From Sphingomonas soli NBRC 100801 (GTDB lineage Bacteria > Pseudomonadota > Alphaproteobacteria > Sphingomonadales > Sphingomonadaceae): a stretch of DNA of 64,000 nucleotides. Shown here in pieces: positions 17,742-25,313 of this stretch (positions are counted from its first letter, which is position 1; every line of letters starts with the position of its first letter). The stretch spans positions 186,001 to 250,000 of the forward strand of contig NZ_BCTZ01000012.1 in assembly GCF_001591025.1 (NCBI RefSeq). Reading direction: 5' to 3'. The translations under genes and the position numbers were made by a program. Below the pieces are notes generated by a model. The model did not search any database. It was not told the DNA's origin and saw only the letters and a program-made list of their open reading frames with translations.

Positions 17742-17773
17742 TGGCCGGTGGTTTCGACCATCGGCCATTTTTT
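17742..17773 (+). terminator. Rho-independent terminator of glnK-amtB
   Basis: An eleven-base-pair stem (TGGCCGGTGGT with ACCATCGGCCA, one G-U pair) capped by a TTCG tetraloop is followed directly by six T residues. It lies 74 bases after the amtB stop. A GC-rich hairpin at 17679-17710 precedes it without a T-run. Confidence 0.92.
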
Positions 17774-17787
17774 GTGCTTCGAGGAAG

Positions 17788-17823
17788 GCCGAGCCAAGCC
17801 GTCAGGCCGAGCCAGGCCGTCAT
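17788..17823. repeat. 18-bp tandem duplication
   Basis: Two head-to-tail copies of an 18-base unit, GCCGAGCCAAGCCGTCAG and GCCGAGCCAGGCCGTCAT, differing at two positions. It lies between the amtB terminator and a palindromic element in non-coding DNA. Confidence 0.75.
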
Positions 17824-17886
17824 GCCAGCGAAAGCTGGCATATCGCGCGGTTCTGCGCGCGGCCCGAGATCCCAGCTTCCGCTGGG
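17823..17886. repeat. REP-like palindromic doublet between amtB and the GMC gene
   Basis: Two hairpins in an intergenic gap between convergent genes: TGCCAGC-GAAA-GCTGGCA (17823-17840) and CCCAGC-TTCC-GCTGGG (17871-17886), separated by about 30 bases. The arrangement resembles short extragenic palindromes that occur in pairs between genes in GC-rich genomes. A related hairpin occurs at 25224-25240. Confidence 0.6.
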
Positions 17887-17928
17887 CTGATGGCAGGGCG
17901 CTGGCGCCGCCGCCGTCCTGCCGCGACC

Positions 17929-19509
17929 CTACCCCAGATCCTCGCGAACGAAGTCCGCGCAGCGTTCGCCGATCATGATGCTCGGCGCATTGGTGTTGCC
18001 GCCCACCAGGCGCGGCATGATCGATGCGTCGGCGACATAGAGTCCCTGCACCCCGCGCACCCGCAGCCGCGGATCGACCACCGCGCCCTCGTCCGATCCC
18101 ATCCGCGCAGTGCCCACCGGATGATAGACCGTGTCCGCCCGCGCGCGGATAAGCCGTTCGAGCGCGGCATCGTCGTCAAGATCGATCGGATAGCGATCCT
18201 TGCCCTCGAACTGCGTCATTGGCGGGGTCTCGAGGATCCGGTACATCGCGCGCACGCCATGTTTCAGCACTTCCACATCGCGCTGGTCGCCCAGGAAATT
18301 GGGGTCGATCAGCGGGGGCACGCCGGGGTCGAGCGATTGAAGCTTCACCGTGCCCCGGCTCTCAGGCCGCAGCACACAGGCATGGCACGAATAGCCATGC
18401 GTCTTGACGCGGGTGCGGCCATGATCCTCGACGATCGCGATCAGGAAGTGAAACTGGATGTCGGGCCGCTCGCCCGCCAGCGGAGTCTTCACAAAGCCGC
18501 CCGCCTCGGCAAAGGGTGAGGTCATCGGCCCCTTGCGGGTGAAGAGCCACCGCGCCATCGCGCCGAGCGATTTGAAGCTGCCGCCCAGCGACCGGCCCAG
18601 AAAATAGCTCCCCTTGGTCTCGAACGCCGCAACATAATCGATATGATCCTGCAGCCCCGCGCCCACTTCCGGGCGATCGACGCGCACCGCGAGCCCCATT
18701 TCCTTCAGATGCTCGGCCGGTCCGATCCCCGATAGCATCAGCAATTGCGGCGTCTGGAACGCGCCGCCGGCCAGCACGACCGCGCGCCTGGCGCGGATCT
18801 CGCGCGCCTGCCCGTCGCGCTGATAGGCGACACCCCATACGCGATCGTCCTCGAACAGGATCCGCTCGACCATCGCGTCGGTCAGGATCGTCAGGTTCTC
18901 GCGCTTCTCGCTCAGATAGGCGCGCCCGGCGGACCAGCGCTCGCCGTCCTTCTGGGTGACCTGATAGATGCCGACGCCGTCCTGCCGCGCGCCGTTGAAA
19001 TCATCGTTCCGCGGAATCTGTAGCGCCGCCGCCGCTTCGACAAAGGCGTGGCTGCCGCCATGTGCATATTCTTGGTCGCTGACCCAGAGCGGCCCGCTAT
19101 CGTTATGGAACGCATCGGCCCCGCGCACATTATGCTCGGCGCGCTTGAAATAGGGCAGCACCTCGTCCCAGCCCCAGCCGGGGCAGCCCAGATCGCGCCA
19201 CTCGTCATAATCGCCCGGGTGCCCGCGAATATAGAGCATGGCGTTGATCGCGCTTGATCCGCCCAGCCCGCGCCCGCGCGGCTGGTATCCGCGCCGGCCG
19301 TTGAGCCCCGGCTGTGGCACGGTTTCGAAGCGCCAGTTGGTCGCGGGCCCCTGGAACGGCATCATCCCGGGCATGGTCGTCTTGATGCTGGTGTTGCGCC
19401 CGCCGGCTTCCAGCACGCAGACGCTGTACTTCCGGCCCTCGCTCAGCCGGCCTGCCGCGGCGCTCCCGCCCGATCCTCCGCCGATGACGACGATGTCGAC
19501 TTCTTCCAC
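17929..19509 (-). CDS. GMC family oxidoreductase (choline dehydrogenase-like)
   Basis: A 526-residue FAD-dependent oxidoreductase of the glucose-methanol-choline family. The ADP-binding motif is VVIGGGSGGSAAAGRL at residue 7, followed by GRGLGGSSAINAMLYIRGH (GMC signature 1), GAFQTPQLLMLSGIGP (signature 2), and the catalytic histidine region YHPVGTARMG with a second pair near GGNTNAPSIM. The substrate is a primary or secondary alcohol but cannot be named. The start cannot move downstream without losing the FAD motif, so the gene truly overlaps the 3' end of the preceding sterol-desaturase-family gene by 67 bases in another frame. Confidence 0.92.
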   Translation of the reverse strand: MEEVDIVVIGGGSGGSAAAGRLSEGRKYSVCVLEAGGRNTSIKTTMPGMMPFQGPATNWRFETVPQPGLNGRRGYQPRGRGLGGSSAINAMLYIRGHPGDYDEWRDLGCPGWGWDEVLPYFKRAEHNVRGADAFHNDSGPLWVSDQEYAHGGSHAFVEAAAALQIPRNDDFNGARQDGVGIYQVTQKDGERWSAGRAYLSEKRENLTILTDAMVERILFEDDRVWGVAYQRDGQAREIRARRAVVLAGGAFQTPQLLMLSGIGPAEHLKEMGLAVRVDRPEVGAGLQDHIDYVAAFETKGSYFLGRSLGGSFKSLGAMARWLFTRKGPMTSPFAEAGGFVKTPLAGERPDIQFHFLIAIVEDHGRTRVKTHGYSCHACVLRPESRGTVKLQSLDPGVPPLIDPNFLGDQRDVEVLKHGVRAMYRILETPPMTQFEGKDRYPIDLDDDAALERLIRARADTVYHPVGTARMGSDEGAVVDPRLRVRGVQGLYVADASIMPRLVGGNTNAPSIMIGERCADFVREDLG

Positions 19510-20405
19510 GCAGCAGCCCCCTCTTTTTGCCGCGCCTCCCAGCGCGCCTTTATGATTTCGGATGTATCGCGGCTGCCATCATGGCTCCAGCCCGGCGGCT
19601 TCGCGATGTAATTCCATTTGGCGGCCAGCGTCGGCGCGGCCCACACGTCCTTCGCGATCCCCACCCATTCGTGGAATGCTGCCCAGAGCAGGTTGAAGCT
19701 GCCGAGATTCTTGACGATGCCATAGCGGGGGCGGTCGTCGTCGCGCTCGGGGGTGAAGGTGCCGAACATCTTGTCCCAGATGATGAACACCCCGGCATAA
19801 TTCTTGTCGAGATAGCGCGGATTGGTCGCATGGTGGACGCGGTGGTGCGAAGGCGTGTTCATCACCGCTTCGAACCAGCGCGGGCATTTTTGGATCACCT
19901 CGGTGTGGATCCAGAACTGGTAGATCAGGTTGAGCCCCGCCACGAACACCAGCATCGGCGGCGGAAAGCCGATCAGCGCCAGCGGCAGGCGGAAGAGGAA
20001 GCCCAGCGAGATGAACCCCGTCCATGTCTGCCGGAGCGCGGTCGACAGATTATAATGCTGCGAGCTGTGATGGATGACGTGGCTCGCCCAGAACCAGCGC
20101 ACCCGGTGCGCCAGCCGGTGAAACACATAATAAGCCAGGTCGTCGACCACGAAGGCGAGGACGAACCAATACCAGGCATAGCTGATCTCGAAGATCCGGT
20201 ACTGCCACACCCACATCGCCATCGCGAAAGCGAGGCCCGCGGTCAGCGCCCCCGCCACCGTGCTCCCGGTGCCGAGCGCCAGCGAGGTCAGCGTGTCTTT
20301 CGGCTCATAGCGATGCCGGTAACGCAGCCGCACGACGATCATCTCGATCAACACGAGCAGGACAAAGCCTGGAACCGCATAAGAGACGACATCGGGAAGC
20401 GTCAT
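19443..20405 (-). CDS. Sterol desaturase / fatty acid hydroxylase family membrane protein
   Basis: A 320-residue integral membrane di-iron enzyme of the fatty acid hydroxylase superfamily. The histidine ligand clusters are seen in order: HRLAHR, HVIHHSSQHYN, HTEVI and HHRVHHATN, with membrane helices before and between them. Members hydroxylate or desaturate lipids and carotenoids; the substrate here is unknown. The ATG at 20405 is preferred over an upstream in-frame TTG. The C-terminal tail (KKSTSSSSAEDRAGAPRQAG) is read from the same DNA that encodes the GMC protein's N-terminus, and looks like low-complexity extension. The tight overlap suggests the two oxidoreductases are co-expressed. 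Confidence 0.88.
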   Translation of the reverse strand: MTLPDVVSYAVPGFVLLVLIEMIVVRLRYRHRYEPKDTLTSLALGTGSTVAGALTAGLAFAMAMWVWQYRIFEISYAWYWFVLAFVVDDLAYYVFHRLAHRVRWFWASHVIHHSSQHYNLSTALRQTWTGFISLGFLFRLPLALIGFPPPMLVFVAGLNLIYQFWIHTEVIQKCPRWFEAVMNTPSHHRVHHATNPRYLDKNYAGVFIIWDKMFGTFTPERDDDRPRYGIVKNLGSFNLLWAAFHEWVGIAKDVWAAPTLAAKWNYIAKPPGWSHDGSRDTSEIIKARWEARQKEGAAAWKKSTSSSSAEDRAGAPRQAG

Positions 20406-20468
20406 GGTTTCAAGCTTACACAAATGTCAGCAGCGGGGAAGTGCCCCGCCACGCCTCATTCCCAGGCC

Positions 20469-20810
20469 TCAACGCCGCACGATCACCCGCCCGAACCGCC
20501 GCTCGCCGCTGTCGAGCGTCCAGCCTTCCGGCGTTTCGATCACTTGGCTCGCGTCGATGCCTCGTACCGCAATTTGCGCCCCATGCAGCTTGAGCGCGGC
20601 GACACTGCCGTCCTTGCCCTCCACCATCGCGCTGCTCTTGTCGGCGCTCACGATCGCGCGTACCGGCTCGAAGCCAGACAGCGCATCCTCGGCCGCCTGC
20701 ATCGCCTCCGCTTCGTCGCCAATCTCGGTGCGACCGAGCCCCAGCGCCCAGGCAATCCCCGCGAGGAACAGGATCGCGACAATTGATCCGCCGAGCTGAA
20801 GCCAGTTCAT
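20469..20810 (-). CDS. Hypothetical membrane-anchored protein
   Basis: A 113-residue protein with one N-terminal transmembrane helix (LGGSIVAILFLAGIAWALGLG) and a small periplasmic or cytoplasmic domain rich in beta strands (SSAMVEGKDGSVAALKLHGAQIAVRG). I do not recognise the family. It is the last of four genes overlapping by four bases each, starting with recQ; the ATG lies inside the stop region of the DUF442 gene. Its place suggests co-expression only. Confidence 0.65.
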   Translation of the reverse strand: MNWLQLGGSIVAILFLAGIAWALGLGRTEIGDEAEAMQAAEDALSGFEPVRAIVSADKSSAMVEGKDGSVAALKLHGAQIAVRGIDASQVIETPEGWTLDSGERRFGRVIVRR

Positions 20811-21241
20811 GCCCGGGCTGAAAGCTGGTCGAGCACCGGCCTGATGCCCGACAGATCATATCCCGCCGCCGCGCCCTTGGCGATCAGCGTCTCGGGATCG
20901 CCGCCCTTGCTCGCTTCGGCCAGCGCCCAGAGATTGCACGATCGCGTGCCAGATCGGCAGAACGCCAGCACGGGTTTGCCGGCCGATGCCAGCGCCGCCG
21001 CCATCTCGTTCACCTGCGCCTGGGTCATCCCACCCATCACGGTCGGGATCTCGGCATAGCCCATCCCTGCGGCCTCCGCTGCGGCGCGGATCGCAACGTT
21101 GCTTGGCTGGCCGCTTTCCTCGCCCTCGGGACGATTGTTGATGATGAAGCCAAAGCCCGCTGCGGCGAGCGCCGGAATATCCTCGGGCGAAATCTGGGGA
21201 GCGACCGAAATCGTCTCGTCGATCCTGCGCACATTGGTCAT
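20807..21241 (-). CDS. TIGR01244/DUF442 family phosphatase-like or sulfur-transferase-like protein
   Basis: A 144-residue protein with the DUF442 domain, related to dual-specificity phosphatases and found fused to beta-lactamase-like persulfide dioxygenases (Blh). Landmarks are ISPEDIPALAAAGFGFIINNRPEGE and the active-site loop AFCRSGTRSCNLW with a candidate nucleophilic cysteine. The family is linked to sulfide/persulfide handling or phosphatase activity; neither is proven here. The ATG at 21241 overlaps the upstream stop by four bases; longer in-frame reading would run through the neighbouring gene. Confidence 0.82.
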   Translation of the reverse strand: MTNVRRIDETISVAPQISPEDIPALAAAGFGFIINNRPEGEESGQPSNVAIRAAAEAAGMGYAEIPTVMGGMTQAQVNEMAAALASAGKPVLAFCRSGTRSCNLWALAEASKGGDPETLIAKGAAAGYDLSGIRPVLDQLSARA

Positions 21242-21762
21242 TGCCCGTCTGCCTTTCTGGTTTCGACGATCTCGCCCGCGTCGCGCCACGCAATGGCCAG
21301 ATCGTCGGCTTGCTGAAGCTGGCCGATGATGCGGCGTGCGTCCGCTTCTTCGCAAGCGGTGTAGAATCTCAGCGTCCTGCGCTGCCCGTCGCCACCGGTC
21401 CAGCGCAGCTCGCCATAAGGCGCATCGGTGATCGCGCGCGTGCAGGGCAGCTCGGCCCCGGCCACGGCGGCGATCATCGCGGCTTCGCTCGTGAGCGTGC
21501 GGATGCGCGCATAGCCCGTCTCGCCCGCCTGATAGCGCCGCGTGACCATGCGTTCGGCCTTGAACGGATCGGGTTCTGGTGTGGTGAAGGTCAGCGCGCC
21601 CGCCGGAGTGATCGACCAGCGCGTCATCGGCCGGCCCCAGGTCCACATCTCCAGCTCAATCGCTTCGGCCTGGGCCGCCGGACGCGTCTCTGTAGCTCGC
21701 TGCGCAGCAGACGGCGCGCCAATGGCGAGCGTCACCGCCGTGAGCGCGATCAAACCTTTCAT
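21238..21762 (-). CDS. Hypothetical secreted protein
   Basis: A 174-residue protein with a signal peptide (MKGLIALTAVTLAIGAPSAAQ). The mature part contains WTWGRPMTRWSITPAG and a pair of cysteines (in ELPCTRAI and FYTACEEAD) that could form a disulphide. I do not recognise a family. It overlaps recQ and the DUF442 gene by four bases on each side, so it is translated from the recQ mRNA even though its product should leave the cytoplasm. Confidence 0.68.
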   Translation of the reverse strand: MKGLIALTAVTLAIGAPSAAQRATETRPAAQAEAIELEMWTWGRPMTRWSITPAGALTFTTPEPDPFKAERMVTRRYQAGETGYARIRTLTSEAAMIAAVAGAELPCTRAITDAPYGELRWTGGDGQRRTLRFYTACEEADARRIIGQLQQADDLAIAWRDAGEIVETRKADGQ

Positions 21763-23531
21763 GCCGCCTCTCGGATCACTTGCAGGAAGGCGTCACCATA
21801 AGCTTCCAGCTTGCGGCTGCCTATGCCCGAGATGCGGCTCATCGCCGCCATGCTGTCGGGCCGCGCCGCTGCCATGTCACGCAGCACGGCGTCGGCGAAG
21901 ACGATATAGGGCGGCACCTGTGCCTCGGCCGCCAGCTCGCGCCGCTTCGCGCGCAGCGCCTCGAACAGCGGATCGCCGACCGGATTGAGCTGGCCGCCGG
22001 CTCTCGCGCCGCGCCGCCGCCGCTCGCGTCTCGGGGGCAGAACCAGCGGCAACTTCTCCTCGCCCTTCAGGATCGCCTTGGCGCCCGGCCCGAACTCCAG
22101 CCCGCCATGCGCATTGGCGCGCAGGGCGTCGCGCAGCAGCAGCGCCCGTGCCACCGGCTTGATCAGCGCCGCTTCGTCGCCTTCCACGATCCCGAACACG
22201 CTCAAGCTCTCATGCCCGTTCATCAGGCTGCGCTCGCTCGAATGGCCGAGCAAGATGCTTTCGATATAGCCGATGCCGAACATCATGCCGGTGCGGAATA
22301 CTGCCGACAGGAACTTTTGCGCCACTATGCTCGCATCCACGGCGGCGGGCGGGCTCAGGCAATTGTCGCAATTGCCGCAGTGCTCCGGCGTATCGGTCTC
22401 GCCGAAATGCCTGAGCAGGATGCGGCGCCGGCAGCCTGCGGTCTCCACCAGCGCGCCCAGCGCAGTCAGCCGTGCGCGCTCGCCCGGCTGGCGCGCGGGC
22501 TCGACTTCGCCGATCCGCTGGCGGGCACGCGCGAAATCGTCCGCACCCCAGAACAGGTGGGCCTCCGCCGGATCGCCGTCGCGCCCCGCGCGTCCGGTTT
22601 CCTGATAATAGGCCTCGATCGATTTGGGCAGGCCGGCATGCGCGACGAAGCGTACATCGGGCTTGTCGATCCCCATGCCGAACGCGATCGTCGCCACGAT
22701 CACCATGTCTTCGGATGTTACGAACGCGGCCTGGTTGCGGCGGCGCACTTCCGCGTCGAGCCCGGCATGATAGGGCAGCACGCTCCGCCCGGTGCCCGCC
22801 AGCTTCTCGGCCAGTTTCTCCACGCCCGCGCGGCTCTGGACATAGACGATGCCCGGCCCCGGCTGTTCGGCCAGCAGGTCCATGATCTGCCGCGTCGCAT
22901 TCTCGCGCGGCGAGATGGCGTAGCGGATATTGGGCCGGTCGAAGCCCGCAACGATCATCCCTTCATGCGGAATGCCCAGCTGTTCGCAGATATCGTCGCG
23001 GGTATGCGCATCGGCGGTCGCGGTCAGCGCGAGGCGCGGCACCTCGGGAAAGCGATCGAGCAGTGGCCTGAGCAGGCGATAGTCCGGGCGGAAATCATGC
23101 CCCCATTCGGAAACGCAATGCGCCTCGTCGATCGCGAACAGGCTCAGTTTCGCCTGGCCAAGCAGATTGCGGAATCCCTCGCTCGATGCGCGCTCGGGCG
23201 CCACGTACAAAAGGTCCAGCGCCCCGGCGCGAAAGCGCGCGATCGTCTCGTCGCGATTGTCGTCGGCGGATGTCAGCGTCGCTGCGCGGATGCCCACGGC
23301 TTCGGCGGCGCGCAGCTGATCGTGCATCAACGCGATCAGCGGGCTTACCACCACGCACGTCCCATCCAGCATCACTGAGGGGAGCTGATAGGTCAGCGAC
23401 TTTCCCGCCCCTGTCGGCATCACCGCCAGCGTGCGCTGCCCGGCGAGCACGCGCGCCACCACCTCGGCCTGTACGCCGCGGAACCCGGGAAAGCCGAAAA
23501 CCGATTGCAGAGTAGCGCGGGGATCGTTCAC
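21759..23531 (-). CDS. recQ: ATP-dependent DNA helicase RecQ
   Basis: RecQ unwinds DNA 3'-5' in recombination and fork repair. The 590-residue protein has helicase motif I MPTGAGKS, motif II DEAHC, the RecQ aromatic loop LSLFAIDEAHCVSEWGHDFRPDY, motif VI QETGRAGRDG, the four-cysteine RQC zinc site (CRRRILLRHF, HCGNCDNC), a winged-helix region, and a C-terminal HRDC domain (SRISGIGSRKLEAYGDAFL). The GTG at 23531 is chosen because it directly precedes the conserved LQSVFGFPGFRGVQ start; an upstream start at 23600 would add unconserved residues and overlap the divergent acetyltransferase gene. It leads a four-gene overlapping operon. Confidence 0.95.
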   Translation of the reverse strand: MNDPRATLQSVFGFPGFRGVQAEVVARVLAGQRTLAVMPTGAGKSLTYQLPSVMLDGTCVVVSPLIALMHDQLRAAEAVGIRAATLTSADDNRDETIARFRAGALDLLYVAPERASSEGFRNLLGQAKLSLFAIDEAHCVSEWGHDFRPDYRLLRPLLDRFPEVPRLALTATADAHTRDDICEQLGIPHEGMIVAGFDRPNIRYAISPRENATRQIMDLLAEQPGPGIVYVQSRAGVEKLAEKLAGTGRSVLPYHAGLDAEVRRRNQAAFVTSEDMVIVATIAFGMGIDKPDVRFVAHAGLPKSIEAYYQETGRAGRDGDPAEAHLFWGADDFARARQRIGEVEPARQPGERARLTALGALVETAGCRRRILLRHFGETDTPEHCGNCDNCLSPPAAVDASIVAQKFLSAVFRTGMMFGIGYIESILLGHSSERSLMNGHESLSVFGIVEGDEAALIKPVARALLLRDALRANAHGGLEFGPGAKAILKGEEKLPLVLPPRRERRRRGARAGGQLNPVGDPLFEALRAKRRELAAEAQVPPYIVFADAVLRDMAAARPDSMAAMSRISGIGSRKLEAYGDAFLQVIREAA

Positions 23532-23577
23532 ACCGGTCCGGTTAGGGGCCAAGCCCGCCAAAGCCAAGCGAGGGAAT

Positions 23578-23850
23578 GTGTCTGGAGTCACCGACAACAA
23601 GGACCGCTCGCGCTACGAGCTGGCAGTGGACGGGCACACCGCCTTCGCCGCTTATACGATCGATGGCGCTCGCATCACCTTCACCCACACGATCGTGCCC
23701 GCGGCGCTGCAGGGCCAGGGCATAGCCGGCCGCCTGATCGGCGCGGCGCTCGCCGATGTCCGCGCGCGGGGCATGAAGCTGGTGCCGCAATGCGAATTCG
23801 TAGCCGCGTATCTGGCGAAGCATCCGGAAGAAAGGGATCTGATCGCATGA
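23578..23850 (+). CDS. YjdJ/NATD1-type GNAT N-acetyltransferase
   Basis: A short 90-residue GNAT of the YjdJ/NATD1 type. The pattern FTHTIVPAALQGQGIAGRLI is the acetyl-CoA loop (Q/RxxGxG/A as QGQGIAG), and the C-terminal region MKLVPQCEFVAAYLAKHPE is the family ending. These small proteins acetylate an unknown acceptor in the cytosol. The GTG at 23578 is preferred because GAGG precedes it and residues from RYELAVDG onward are conserved; a longer in-frame upstream stretch overlaps recQ. Its stop overlaps the ATG of the GH47 gene (ATGA), giving translational coupling. Confidence 0.85.
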   Translation: MSGVTDNKDRSRYELAVDGHTAFAAYTIDGARITFTHTIVPAALQGQGIAGRLIGAALADVRARGMKLVPQCEFVAAYLAKHPEERDLIA

Positions 23851-25217
23851 GCCATTTCCGCATCGGCCGCCGTGGGCTCGTCCTCGGCGGTGCCGCCGCC
23901 TTCCTGCCGCTGCCCGCCGAGGCAAAGGAGAATTGGCAGCGGCTGGGCGAGGATGTCCGCAGCGAGATGCGCTGGGCCTGGGGGCAGTATCGCGCGCGCG
24001 CCTGGGGCAAGGATCAGATCATGCCGATCTCGGGCGGCAGCGAGAGCTTCTCGATCAAGGGCAAGCATCTCGGGCTCAGCCTGATCGAAGCGCTCGATAC
24101 CTTGTGGCTGATGGAGCTCGACACCGAGTTCCAGGACGGTGTCGACTGGATCAAGGGGAACTTGGATTTCGACGTGGATGGCGAGCTCTCGGTATTCGAG
24201 ACGATCATCCGCATCGTCGGCGGTCTGCTTTCGGCGTGGCACGCATGCGGCGATCCGGTGCTGCTCGCCCGGGCGAAGGACTTGAGCGACCGGCTGATGC
24301 CCAGCTTCGAGGCATCGCCGCTCGGCCTGCCGCACCGCTATATCAACCTCAGGACCGGCGCGCTGCGCGGCCCCGAAACCAATCCAGCCGAGATCGGCAG
24401 CTGCATCACCGAATTCGGCACGCTCAGCCGGGCGACCGGCGATCCGCGCTACGTGAACGCCGCGAAGAAGGCGATGGTATCGATGTATGAGCGCCGCTCG
24501 AAGATCGGGCTGCTCGCCGACAAGATCCACTGCATGACCGGCGAGTGGAAAAGCCGCCGCGCCACGATCGGCCCGCCGTCCGACAGCTATTACGAGTATC
24601 TCTGGGACGCCTGGCAGCTTCTTGGCGACCGCGACTGCCTCGACATGTACCGGGTCTGCACGGCGGCGATCCTCAAGCATCAGTCGGCCACGCTCGATGG
24701 GCGGCTCTGGTTCGTCGATGTGGATTTCGAGACGGGCGCGCGGATCAACTGGGAGCAGGACGAACTCTCCTCCTTTTACGGCGGCCTTCTCGCCCAGGGC
24801 GGCGATATTGTGCCGGGAGAGGCCTATACGCGCAGCTGGGACCGGGTAGCCCGCGAGTTCGGCATCCTGCCCGAAGGCTATAATCCCGAAACCGGCGGTA
24901 CCGCCTACAAGACCAATGATCTGCGCCCCGAGCTGGCCGACGCCGCGTTCAACCACTGGCTGCTCGATCGCAGGTTCGTCTGGCGCGAGGTGATCGCGCG
25001 CCACTATCGCGCGATGAAGCAGTGGAACAAGGCACCCTATGGCTATGCCGTGATGGCCGATGTCACCACCAAGCAGCAGGGCGATCATTGCCCCGGTTAT
25101 TGGTGGTCCGAGCAGATGAAATATTACTGGCTCGCCTTCGCCGATGCCAAACGCTTCGATTACAAGCGCAACTATCTATCGACCGAAGGAAACGTCTTTC
25201 TCGGCCTGAAGAAATAA
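23847..25217 (+). CDS. Glycoside hydrolase family 47 alpha-mannosidase-like protein, exported
   Basis: A 456-residue protein related to class I (GH47) alpha-1,2-mannosidases, a family mostly known from the eukaryotic ER and Golgi and rare in bacteria (one Caulobacter enzyme has been studied). Conserved blocks are in order: GLSLIEALDTLWLMEL, SVFETIIRIVGGLLSA with a catalytic acid, DSYYEYLWDAWQLLGD, the LRPE block (NDLRPELADAAF, where the usual ES pair after LRPE is altered), and SEQMKYYWLAFAD, ending in STEGNVFLG, where the threonine normally binds calcium. An N-terminal RRGLVLGGAAAFLPLP segment looks like a twin-arginine signal, so it should work in the periplasm. The substrate is unknown. 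It is coupled to the upstream GNAT gene. Confidence 0.9.
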   Translation: MSHFRIGRRGLVLGGAAAFLPLPAEAKENWQRLGEDVRSEMRWAWGQYRARAWGKDQIMPISGGSESFSIKGKHLGLSLIEALDTLWLMELDTEFQDGVDWIKGNLDFDVDGELSVFETIIRIVGGLLSAWHACGDPVLLARAKDLSDRLMPSFEASPLGLPHRYINLRTGALRGPETNPAEIGSCITEFGTLSRATGDPRYVNAAKKAMVSMYERRSKIGLLADKIHCMTGEWKSRRATIGPPSDSYYEYLWDAWQLLGDRDCLDMYRVCTAAILKHQSATLDGRLWFVDVDFETGARINWEQDELSSFYGGLLAQGGDIVPGEAYTRSWDRVAREFGILPEGYNPETGGTAYKTNDLRPELADAAFNHWLLDRRFVWREVIARHYRAMKQWNKAPYGYAVMADVTTKQQGDHCPGYWWSEQMKYYWLAFADAKRFDYKRNYLSTEGNVFLGLKK

Positions 25218-25223
25218 CCGTTA

Positions 25224-25240
25224 CCCCGGCTTTCGCCGGG
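25224..25240. repeat. REP-like hairpin, related to the one after amtB
   Basis: CCCGGC-TTTC-GCCGGG with one further base on the left. Read on the other strand it has the same GAAA loop and similar flanks as the 17823 element, but a different stem (GGC/GCC instead of AGC/GCT). No T-tract follows, so it is not a clear terminator. It follows the GH47 stop by seven bases. Confidence 0.5.
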
Positions 25241-25313
25241 ATGGCGGGTGTTTGCACAGCTTTTCGGCGAACCGAGCTTGCCCATCCGGGGCTCGATACG
25301 CCAAGGCGTGGAC

